The notes under the pieces were generated by a model. It had not been told where the DNA came from and made no database searches. It saw nothing but the letters and a program-made list of their open reading frames with translations. DNA of 64,000 nt from Megalobrama amblycephala. Taxonomy: Eukaryota > Chordata > Actinopteri > Cypriniformes > Xenocyprididae. Within the stretch, counting starts at the first letter, position 1; each line of letters starts with the position of its first letter. Both the position numbers and the translations under genes were made by a program. This document shows, piece by piece, positions 9,917 through 19,491 of this stretch. The stretch is from NCBI RefSeq assembly GCF_018812025.1, contig NC_063061.1:37961366-38025365 (forward strand). Direction: 5' to 3'.

Positions 9917-10208
9917 TGTCACAGACACACTAGGCTCTACCCTCACACAGACACAGCGCATGTCATCACCGTAGTAGCCTACTAACAACACACACCTGAC
10001 ACCAATCAGCACCATCATCAACAGCACCATAAAAGACACAAGCTCACACTCAGTCACTGTCTGGTCTCGTTAACACATAGACTTACCTGTCTGCTTACCT
10101 TACGGACTCCAACGAAGATACTCACCTGTCTCCAGGCGTGTTTCCTGGTTGTTCAATAAACTTATTAACTATTCCATCTGTGTCTCCGTCCCCTTCTGTA
10201 TCGTAACA
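9917..10208 (+). mobile_element. Solo LTR of a Ty3/Gypsy family
   Basis: 292 bp, TGTCACAGACAC... to ...CGTAACA, flanked by the perfect 5-bp target duplication ATATA (9912-9916 and 10209-10213). An AATAAA lies near 10156. Clearly related to the LTR at 12714-13176 (same first dozen bases, AGCACYATAAA-type core, same CGTAACA end) but about 170 bp shorter. No internal sequence, so it arose by LTR-LTR recombination. Confidence 0.9.
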
Positions 10209-10457
10209 ATATACTGATGCCTTAAAAATTATGAGAACATATAAAGCCAGAAAATTACTTGATTTGTTTAATCAATATGACCTTATTACCAATTTGAATT
10301 AAATGCCTACAGTGTTTTTGTAGTTAATTTAATTTTCTTTTATGCTTTTGTTTTGTTGTGACATTATGTATTACAATTTGTTATTTCTCAGTCTGTGAAG
10401 ATATATAATTTAAATTATGTTGGCCTGTTATGTTATTGTTCATATGCAAAAAAAAAA
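10209..10457 (+). pseudogene. L1/Tx1-type LINE ORF2 end, 3' UTR and poly(A)
   Basis: From 10210 the frame YTDALKIMRTYKARKLLDLF...ITNLN ends at TAA about 10301-10303, completing the ORF2 C-terminus. The 3' UTR follows, and a run of ten A at about 10448-10457 is the likely poly(A) end of the LINE. Together with 918-1804, 8693-8925 and 9830-9916 this gives about 1.45 kb of LINE. Confidence 0.82.
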
Positions 10458-10871
10458 GTTTCAGCCGATTGATTCAACGGCTGATTCTTTCAGGAACAAA
10501 GCTTAAAGTGTGAGTCATTGAATCATTCTTCAAACGATTCATTCATTCACCACCATGTGTTGCTCAGACAAATCAGTCCTGACTTCTGCAGCTTTGTTTG
10601 GAAATATTTTTGTTGGCAAAATAGAGCAGAAATAGGCAATATTGTACCTAAAATGTTAGTCACTAAATATTAACCTGTTGTTTTTTAATCTGTTGTATAA
10701 AATCAATACCACATTTGTAATCACGTTGATATTTAGAGATAAACTGTGATATTGATTAAATTGTATAAATATTTAAGAAAAATGCAGATGTACTTTTACC
10801 CCCTTATCTTGAATATGTGCATTACAAATGTTTTAATCAAAAAAAGCGTGCACTCTAAATGTGCCAGTGCA
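10458..10871. other. Unassigned AT-rich sequence
   Basis: No gene seen. Contains repeated TCATTCATT-like blocks (10520-10550), and the segment 10610-10700 (TTGGCAAAATAGAGCAGA ... TCTGTTGTATAAAAT) resembles 11300-11380, suggesting two diverged copies of one repeat. Confidence 0.5.
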
Positions 10872-11638
10872 CAGTGGTTCCCAAACTTTTTAGCGTGGAG
10901 TACCCCCTGAAGGGATAACCATCCTTCTGCGTACCCCATCTCTTCCACTTCGACTGGTCATACCTTCACCATTAAGGGACAATATTTGCCCCCTAAATTG
11001 ATTTTCCAGTGCATTTTTTTCACCTTAATGAATAACTTTATAAAATAAATAATGTTTTAAATAAAAAAATATGCAATGATGGTAAAACTAAGTAAAACTT
11101 TTAATATTAAACTAAAACCACCAGTAGGTGGCAGCAAGTCACTGTTTTTATGAGTGAGTCTTCGAGCCATTCATTCAGTAACGAAGCAAGTGGCTGTGAA
11201 TGAATCATTGAATAATTGATTCTCACAATTCATTCAAAGCCGCAGAATTGTTCACGAAACACAGATGTTGTAGTCCTGCTGTGGTTTTCATTAGAACTAT
11301 TATTTCGTTGCAAAATAGAGTAAATACTGACAGTACTGTGTTTAAAATGTTATGTTTTGTTTTTTGACCTGTTGTATAATTGTAACCTCAAAGGTTACAA
11401 TTATACAACTGTAATTATACAACACTTTATCAGTGAAAGGATAAAGACTGTTGGACGTGATAAAAATGTACACGGCATATTCTAATATTTATTGATAAAC
11501 TTCATTCGAATGCTGCTGCATCGCACACAACACAATAGGCAACATGTTAATAATCACTTCTTAATTCCGCGCTTTTTCTTAATTAAAAATAAAGATTATT
11601 ATAATCTTATCAATTTCTGATGGTTCCAGGTTGCTATG
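10872..11638. mobile_element. hAT-like terminus and associated repeat
   Basis: CAGTGGTTCCCAAACTTTTT at 10872 followed by a GGAGTACCCCCTGAAGG block is a common hAT terminal sequence in fish. No matching right terminus was found, so boundaries are uncertain. The rest carries GATTCATTCA-type blocks and the second copy (11300-11380) of the repeat noted at 10610-10700. Confidence 0.45.
11371..11409. repeat. Perfect inverted repeat (hairpin)
   Basis: Arms GTTGTATAATTGTAACCT (11371-11388) and its exact reverse complement (11392-11409) separated by three bases. A third GTTGTATAAT-like half follows at 11410-11424. Inside the hAT-associated repeat; role unknown. Confidence 0.85.
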
Positions 11639-11664
11639 GTAGCGCAGATTGTTCACACATGTAA

Positions 11665-11849
11665 CTCGTGGCCACGAGAAAAATATCTCGTACCCTCACC
11701 ATATGATCTCGTGGCCACAAGATCGTTTTGTCGAGGTAACGACATCCTTATGTCGTGGCCACGCGATGTAAAGTCATGGCCTCGAGATCATATGGTGAGG
11801 GAACGACTTATTATCATGTTCCCACGAGTTTATATGTCGTGGCCACGAC
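11665..11849. repeat. Array of GTGGCCAC-centred palindromes
   Basis: Five related 14-mers: CTCGTGGCCACGAG (11665-11678, perfect palindrome), CTCGTGGCCACAAG (11708), GTCGTGGCCACGCG (11752), TCATGGCCTCGAGA (11774, degenerate) and GTCGTGGCCACGAC (11836, perfect). Centres are 43, 44, 22 and 62 bp apart. A second inverted pair, CTCACCATATGATCTCG and its complement, flanks the second unit. No coding sequence. Confidence 0.75.
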
Positions 11850-11998
11850 AAAACTAAGTGAACTGAACACGTCCCCTCCCGGTCACCGTAGTTTTGAGAA
11901 AGTGCAACGCGCAACATGGCAGAATAAGTCCCGCCATCTAAATAAGAGCCAATCGCCGACTGGTAAAGTCATCACGTCACTGCAGCGGCCGTTAGAAG
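11850..11998. other. Flanking sequence of the 8-bp-TSD element
   Basis: No gene seen. Continuous, after removal of 11999-17507 and one TSD copy, with 17516 onward. Ends with the target GTTAGAAG (11991-11998). Confidence 0.5.
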
Positions 11999-12713
11999 CA
12001 TAGACATATAATAAACACTAGACGCCCTATTGGCCGCTTTGGACTGTTGCTGCTATACGCCATATTGTGCGGGGCAAGACTGCGCTGTTAACAAACGCAA
12101 GTAAACGGACGAGCTGCGTTTTTTCTGGATAAAAACAAAAATAACGTTTACATTTATCAACTGATTTCAGTGGTTTATAATGTACGTGGTGTACAAAAAG
12201 TTCTAGTTACTTAAAATCTCTATAGTTAGACATATAAAATATTTATTTTAATAAGAAATAGTCAAAGCTCAGGCTTGTCATGTATTTGGCTGCTTTATTC
12301 TTGCGTAAGAATTGTGAAAACGCGCATACTGAGATATAATTTAATTTTCACATTAAATTAAGTTTTCTTATTGTGGAAAAATGATTTTCTGTCTTTAACA
12401 CAATTTTAGCTTTTTTGAGCTTAGAATTGACCACCATTGATAAAATGAAAAATCATCAAATACAAATCACACAGACTGCTTTCTGTATTTGTATAGCACT
12501 AAAATAATACAGATATTTACAGATAGATACTCCAAAAACATACAAAAACAAAGATAACTGATGGATGCTTTATGGTAATGCACATGACATGGTATTACAG
12601 TGCAATACAAATAGTAAATATAAGAAAGTGAGAACAGTAAATAGTTTGTTATACACTATAAAAAATAGTTTATGTAGTATATAATATATTAATATAGTCA
12701 ATAATAAAGTATA

Positions 12714-13176
12714 TGTCACAGACACGTCAGGTTCCAACATCCACCAATCACAGCGCACTCCATCACCAGAGTACTGATCACCGCCACCTGCACCTCATCA
12801 TTGCACTAATCAACAGCACTATAAAGAGCACACACACACAGCACTCCATGTCCGGTCTCGTTTGCAGATACTCACGTAAATGCTTACCTCAAGGACTCCC
12901 TGCTTCATACCTACCAGTCTCCAGCGTGTCTCCTTCCCTCTGTGTTCCTCGTCTCCTGTGTGTGAGTGCTCAACCTGTCTCCAGCGATCTCCAGCTCCAG
13001 CGTGTTCACAGACTTCCATACCTGAAAAGGAAAAGGACAGTAACTATCTCCATTCTACTCATATATCCATCTACTATTCCAGCTCTGCTTACCTGCTTAC
13101 TGCATTCTGCTCAACTGGTGTCAATAAACTCCCATTACCTGTTTACATCTGTGTCTGACTCCTGTGTACCGTAACA
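12714..13176 (+). mobile_element. 5' LTR of truncated Gypsy element A
   Basis: 463 bp from TGTCACAGACAC to CCGTAACA, same family as the solo LTR at 9917-10208. Contains CACTATAAAGAGC (about 12819-12831) as a likely TATA region and AATAAA at about 13125. The gag start follows only 29 bp after the LTR, a very short leader; no convincing primer-binding site was recognised in it. Confidence 0.85.
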
Positions 13177-13205
13177 GAAGACCGGACCAACACCACAGAC
13201 CCAGT

Positions 13206-16200
13206 ATGAGCCAGCCTGACCCTTTCCAAGCCCTGGTGGATGCGCTTCGGCGAACACTTACCACCAATCCACCGTCACCATCTCCAGCCACTTCTCCTTC
13301 ACCTGCACCAGCGAGCACCTCAGTCAGCACCGCCAGCTCTCCTTCACCTCCGTTGTACGCCAGTCCCATGGCCAAACCAGCGCCCTACTCAGGATCGGCG
13401 GAGGACTGCAGCGGATTCCTTCAGCCGCACCTGTACCCGAGCGATACTTCCAAAATAGCGTTCCTCATCTCCCAGTTAAGCGGCAAAGCATTAAAGTGGG
13501 CCGATTCCATCTGGTCACAACACGGTGCAGTTACGCAATCATATCCTGCGTTTATTTCCCATTTCCGGGAGGTGTTCGGGAAGCCGATTACAGATTCGTC
13601 TGCTGGTGAGAAACTCTACAGTTTTAAACAAGGGTCTATGTCTATTTATCATTATGCTTTGCAATTCAGGACGCTTGCTGCTGTTAGCGGATGGAACGAA
13701 CAAGCTCTGATAACCACATATCGTCAAGGATTGGAACCTCGGGTACGGCTGCATCTCGCTGCATACAAGGATTCCATCGGCCTTGAGAAGTTCATCCAGC
13801 TTTCCATCCGCTGCGCCACTCGTATGCAGGCATGCCTCCAAAAGCACCAGGACCAGTCTCTTCCCAACATGCTCCTCTGCCGGTCCGAACCCGTCAGCTC
13901 CCCAGGACCAGCCAACGAACCTATGGATGTAGAAAATTCTCGTTTAACCCCTTCTGAGTGCCATCGTCGGCTGACCCTGAACCTGTGCTTGTATTGTGGC
14001 GCTCCCGGGCATGCGATTGCGGCGTGCCCCACACGATCTCCTCGACCCATGGTGAGTGCCATCATCCCTTCTATTCAGAAAATGAAACCACTCACCGTCG
14101 TCAATCTTACTGCCGCTGATATCTCCCTTACAGTGGTTGCGCTCCTCGACTCAGGGTCAGCCGGCAACTTCGTCTCCGGCGCCCTCTGCCGGCAGCTTCA
14201 TCTCAAGACCTCTCCGTCTCCGACGATCTACCAGATCAACTCCATAACTGGCAAGCCTCTCAGCCGTAAGCACGTCCGTACAGTGGCAGGACCTCTCAAG
14301 CTGCAAGTCGGACTTTTACATCAAGAGGAATTACATCTGCTGGTTCTGGAGGATTCCACCGCTGACGTGGTTCTGGGGCATCCCTGGTTGGAGCAGCACA
14401 ATCCCACCATCTCCTGGAAAACGGGCGAAATCCTGAAGTGGGGCGAAACCTGTTTTTCTCTATGTCTGGTTGAACTTCCGGTACCACGAACTCCACCTTC
14501 TGATCTCTCCCTCTGTGCAACATCCATCGAGAGCCCAGTTGAGAAACGCTCCATCGACATTCCCAAATGTTACGCCCCCTTCAGCGATGTCTTCTGCCCT
14601 CAAAGGACTTCCAAGTTGCCTCCACACCGGCCATGGGACTGTGCCATCGATCTGCTTCCGGGTGAACCAGTGCCAAAGGGTAAGATCTACCCATTATCCA
14701 TCCCGGAGGAGAAGGCCATGGAGGATTACATCAAGGAGGCCCTCGCTCAAGGATACATCCGGCTGTCTACTTCCCCTGCTGCTTCCAGCTTCTTCTTCGT
14801 GGCTAAAAAGGACGGAGGCTTGCGGCCCTGTATCGACTATCGCTCACTCAACAAGATCACTGTAAAATTCAGATATCCCCTTCCTCTCGTCCCAGTGGCC
14901 CTGGAACATCTCCGTGGTGCCACTGCGTTCACGAAAGTTGGACCTCCGCAGCGCGTATAACCTCATCCGGATACGTGAGGGGGACGAGTGGAAGACTGCC
15001 TTCATTACTCCTACTGGCCACTATGAGTACCTTGTGATGCCGTATGGCCTGGTCAACGCCCCCTCCGTATTCCAGGACTTCATTCATGAGGTGCTCCGGG
15101 ATTTTCTCCATCGCTTCGTCCTAGTATACATCGACGACATACTCAACTACTCCCGGAGCCAGGCCGAACATCGCCGACACGTTGCGGAGGTCCTCACCCG
15201 CCTTCGTCAATTCCACCTGTTCCTCAAAGCGGAAAAGTGCTCCTTCCATCAGCCTACAGTGTCATTCCTGGGATACATCATCGACCACAGTGGCATCCGG
15301 ATGGACAAGAGGAAGGTGGAATCCATCACAACCTGGCCAGAACCCTCAACCATTAAAGAATTACAACGCTTCCTTGGATTCGCAAACTTCTACCGCCGGT
15401 TTATCAAGAACTACAGCTCCATCACCCATCCTCTCACCAGTCCCCTTAGAAACAAGCCCAAGTCTCTGTCCTGGACTCCAGCAACCACCAACGCCTTCAA
15501 CCGCCTCAAGGAAGCCTTCACCACGGCTCCCTTACTCGTCCACCCCGATCCAGAGCTGCCCTTCATCGTAGAGGTGGACGCCTCTACCACCAAAGTGGGA
15601 GCGGTGTTGTCACAGCAGCAGGGGACGCCAAGTAGACTCCACCCATGCGCCTTCTCCCGCAAGCTCAGCCCGGCGGAAGTCAACTATGACATTGGTGACA
15701 GGGAACTCCTCGCTGTGAAGCTTGCTCTGGAAGAGTGGAGGCATTGGCTGGAGGGAGGCAAACATGTGTTCCTGGTTCTGACAGATCATAAAAACCTAGA
15801 ATATCTCCGTGCTGCCAAAAGGTTGAATCCAAGACAAGCTCGTTGGGCCATGTTCTTCTCCCAGTTCAACTACACCATCTCCTATCGACCTGGCTCAAAG
15901 AATATAAAAGCGGATGCTCTCTCCCATCTCCATGCTCCTGAAGAGAAAACGGAAGAACCTGAGCCAATCATCCCGAGCTCACTCATTGTAAGCCCCATCA
16001 CTTGGTCAGAAGAGACCATTCCCTCCTCCAATGCCTCCACGAACCCTCCGCCAGGCTGTCCACCTGGCTTGCTTTACATCACCCGGACACGACGCACTCC
16101 AACCATCCACTCAGCTCACACGTCACTAGGCACTGGTCACCCGGGGGTCAATGAAACCCTCTCGTTGCTGAAAGAACGCTTCTGGTGGCCAGGGATGGCA

Positions 16201-16872
16201 GCCGATGTCAGAAGGTACGTGCAGGGCTGTCGGGAGTGCGCCATCTCCAAAAGTCCACGTCATCTGCCAGCTGGGAAACTCCTTCCTCTGCCCGTTCCCA
16301 ACCGACTTTGGTCACACCTAGGGGTGGATTTCATAACGGACCTTCCTGCTTCTGATGGAAATACCTGCATCCTAGTCATCATAGATCGTTTCTCCAAATC
16401 TTGTCGTCTCATTCCATTAAGAGGATTACCCACTGCCATGGAAACGGCAGAAATGCTCTTCAACCACGTGTTCAGGTATTTCGGGATACCAGAGGACATT
16501 GTATCGGACAGAGGACCCCAATTCATCTCTAGAGTATGGAAAGCCTTCCACTCACTCCTAGGTGTGGCTGTCAGCCTAACATCGGGGTACCATCCGTAGT
16601 CGAACGGGCAGATGGAAAGGAAGGTCCAGGAGATCGGCCGCTTCCTCCGTACCTTCTGTCATGACCACCAGGACTCTTGGAACCAGTTTTTGGGTTGGGC
16701 CGAGTATGCCCAGAACTCTCTCCGGCAGTCGACTACAGGACTCACTCCATTCCAGTGCGTACTCGGCTATCAACCCCCACTGTTCCGGCAGTGGATTACT
16801 GGTTCCGAGAGAGCGAGAGGGTCTGGGACTCAGCTCACCACCAGTTGCAACGAGCCCTGCGCAGACGCAGGA
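13206..16872 (+). pseudogene. Gypsy element A gag-pol, frameshifted and 3'-truncated
   Basis: Polyprotein of a chromovirus-like Ty3/Gypsy element, starting MSQPDPFQALVDALR at 13206. Domains in order: capsid-like region (13370-13850), zinc knuckle CLYCGAPGHAIAAC (about 13986-14030), aspartic protease with LLDSGSAGNF (about 14143-14175), RT (14700-15150, YIDD at 15126-15137), RNase H (15560-15940, [13 protein letters not shown]), integrase zinc region (16120-16260) and catalytic core (16310-16620; VDFITD, SDRGPQF). Breaks: an extra A near 14935 shifts the RT frame; TAG at 16597-16599 in the integrase core where a CAG codon is expected. Similarity stops at about 16872 and no 3' LTR exists. Confidence 0.9.
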
Positions 16873-17507
16873 TGACAGCGGATTTATTGTCAATAAATAA
16901 TATACAGCAAATAAAATAGTAATGAATAGAACATTTATATAATAAGTAGAATAATATAATATCATAATATATGATAATAGCATATAGTATAATAATACTA
17001 TAATAATAGTAATAGAATATGTAGTACCATTTACAGAATATAGACAATAATATAACATCATAACTATAATAGATTGATAATCTCAAATGGTATAATAATA
17101 GTATTGGTATAATGATAATAATAAACTCAAATACAATGTAATATCAACTGCAGAATCATATAAACAATAATAAAAATAGTAAATTAAATAGTGACTAGTA
17201 CAATAATAATAGTATTGGTATAATAATAATAATAATAATAACAATAAAAGGCTATATATTTTCCATCAGTCTCTTGGAAACGGTGAGAACAGTGCACTGA
17301 CAGGCTCTCCTCAGCTTTCCTCGAGGCTTGTGCAGCGGTTTTCAATTGTGCTGCGATTTGTACAGCCCCAAGCAGCACACGAAGCAGGCATTTTTCTCAA
17401 TTCCAGTTATAAGCATTATGGGAATGTTGCCCCACACAATATGGAGGCGCCGTTGACGTGCGGTTCAGCAACCAATGGAGCGTCTAGTGTTTATTATAAT
17501 GTCTATG
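16873..17507. other. Right arm of the hAT-like element
   Basis: AT-rich, with TAATAATA simple repeats (16900-17250) and a short G+C-richer end containing the right terminal repeat. No gene. The abrupt change from Gypsy integrase sequence at about 16872 has no LTR, so the Gypsy 3' end was lost by deletion. Confidence 0.7.
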
Positions 17508-17515
17508 GTTAGAAG

Positions 17516-17888
17516 CACTGGTTTCTATAGAAACAGTCAGACACGCTCCTCCGAAATGAGGCACAAGAGACGCACATTTAGGTCTGCGCATGCACATTAG
17601 CTTGATCCTGACTAAAAAAAAATACAGTTTTTTGTCATGATTCGAATGTTTAGAAACAAAATTCATGAGACAGTAGTTGTCAGATTTCATTGGTGATTTC
17701 AAATATGAAATTTAATCGAAAGCTTAGCAAACAGCTTTGGAGAATTTGATGTTTCCCCATTCAAAGAGATAGGAGCTGCACTTGCATGCCCAAGAGGCAT
17801 TTCAAAGATGGCCAACGAGTGAAATGACTTGTCTTAAAGGGACTTTGGTACAAAGAGGAGGATGCTTTTCCCGACTTCCTTAATTATC
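17516..17888. other. Unassigned sequence between elements
   Basis: No coding signal. The block around 17757-17850 (CCCCATTCAAAGAGATAGG ... GACTTGTCTTAAAGGGAC) looks like dispersed fish repeat sequence, but I cannot name it. Ends at the Gypsy target ACTG (17889-17892). Confidence 0.4.
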
Positions 17889-17892
17889 ACTG

Positions 17893-19377
17893 TGTAACCC
17901 AGGTTAGATGAAGAGAAATTGAAGAGAATTATTTAGTCACAGTTATTAACATCATATTTCTCTTAATAAAAGTTGGAAAGAAGTGTTAAGGTTATTAAAA
18001 ACATTTAAAAAATTAGCAAATTTATCCCATTTAGTAGATTAGTGATTAACCAATGAGAGCTCTTTGTCATCGCGCGCGCCCTGCGTGTCATCGAGCATGC
18101 GCAATGACAGAAGAGACGAGTTGATGAAGAAAAGACGTGATCTGATCTTCGTGATCAAATTTGATTAAATATAGATTAAAAAACCCTCTGAATATCGTAC
18201 AAACAATTAAAATCATTTATTTTGAGGCATCCAGCATCTCAAGACGTCGATTGAACATTGTTGAGACGCATTTTACTCGTTCAAAGACGCCATTGCTGGT
18301 CACGCGCATGTGATAGAGACACGTCTGTGTGAGAGAAAAAACGAACTCCGAGTTCACCGACGCCATTGTAGGCTACACACGAGCGTGTGAGAGACACGCG
18401 CCTGTGAGCGAGTAAAATCAATTTGTAGAGTTCACCGACACCATTGTAGGCTACACACGAGCGTGTGAGAGACACGTGTCTGTGAGCGAGTAAAATCAAT
18501 TTGTAGAGTTCACTGACGCCATTGTGGGTCACGTGTAAAGACACGCGCCTGTGTAAGAAAAAAAAAAAGACTTGATTGAGAGGCCAGGTTTTTTTTCTTC
18601 CTTGTTTTTTCTATTTTTTTTCTTCTACTTTTTCTTCTTCCTTCATTCTACGGATTCGCGATACTCCAGTGATCTTCTGTGACATCCTGCGAACTTCACA
18701 TTTGATGGCGAGCCAACCAAAATCTGCTACGGAGGAAAAAGGACGACACATCATAAAGAAGAGGACAATATCCTTTCTTTGAAATTATCATCCCTGCTTG
18801 GAGAAAGCAAGTTGCTTTCAACCTAGAGAACTATTGAAATCCCTTCCTTGAGGGAATTTACTGAACATAACAGGAAAAGAGAAAAAAAAACTGATCAGTA
18901 CTACACAGAACATTGAACTCTTGATAGCATACCAGTAACCCACTTGATTAACATTGGAGTCCTTATTAGATTATCTGTGAGATTTGTTGAGAGAAACATT
19001 AATTCTTCTATCTGTTTCATCCTCTTTCTTTTCTTTTCTTCTCCTCTTTATAATATTGAAATGACCGGTCCGTGTATATTTTTGGGGTGAAAAGAGTGCA
19101 CTCAAGGGAAATTTTCAAAGACAATCTTTATTGTATATTGTTCATATGAAATTGTAATTCACTTGCTTTTGTTCTTTTGTAATTTTCAAATTATATTTCA
19201 AGATCAAATTATATTTCAAAAATCAAATTTAACTTTGTTGTCTGTCTGTTATTTCTCACCACAACCCGCCACCTCCTTTACGATCCCTAAATCTTCTGAT
19301 TAATTAATTTCAATCTTCTGATAAATTAAATTCAACTCAATCATTAAATTGTCAGCAATTCTTTAAAGGGTGCTACA
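17893..19377 (+). mobile_element. 5' LTR of the PNMA-like Gypsy element
   Basis: 1485 bp, TGTAACCCAGG to GGGTGCTACA, flanked on the left by ACTG, which recurs after the 3' LTR. Contains a tandem array with 78-bp period at about 18363-18540 preceded by a degenerate unit at 18290. The sequence directly after it (about 19381-19405, TTTGGCGAGCCAGCCAGGAG) is the candidate primer-binding site; the tRNA is not identified. Confidence 0.88.
18290..18540 (+). repeat. 78-bp tandem repeats inside the LTR
   Basis: CCATTG landmarks fall at 18290, 18363, 18441 and 18519, giving spacings of 73, 78 and 78 bp. Each unit carries CACGAGCGTGTGAGAGACAC-type sequence rich in CACGTG/CACGCG-like motifs. The 3' LTR has one unit fewer. 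LTR repeats of this kind often act as enhancers; that role here is inference. Confidence 0.8.
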
Positions 19378-19491
19378 TAAACTTTGGCGAGCCAGCCAGG
19401 AGGAGGCGCTGTTGCTGAGAAATAACGACTGTACATTTAGTAGAAAAGAAAAAAAAATAATTTTTTTTTTGCTCTCCAGCAAGCGTCGATA

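Larger units (their letters stand above)
11999..17507. mobile_element. hAT-like DNA element (8-bp TSD) split by a Gypsy element
   Basis: Inverted termini CATAGACATATAATAAACAC (11999) and, at the right, the complement of CATAGACATTATAATAAACA (ending 17507) continue for about 26 bp with one indel. The perfect 8-bp duplication GTTAGAAG flanks both sides (11991-11998, 17508-17515). 8-bp duplications are typical of hAT (also P). About 715 bp of left arm and 635 bp of right arm remain, very AT-rich, with TAATAATA tracts; no transposase. The interruption is the truncated Gypsy element 12714-16872. Confidence 0.82.

Noticed and set aside
18290..18540. Regularly spaced repeats as a possible CRISPR-like array
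   Set aside because: Units are contiguous tandem repeats in a retroelement LTR, without spacers, and the genome is eukaryotic.
18281..18544. Minus-strand frame with internally repeated protein sequence
   Set aside because: It is the 78-bp LTR tandem repeat translated; the period is a multiple of three, which keeps the frame open. The related frame at 26256-26528 is the same in the 3' LTR.
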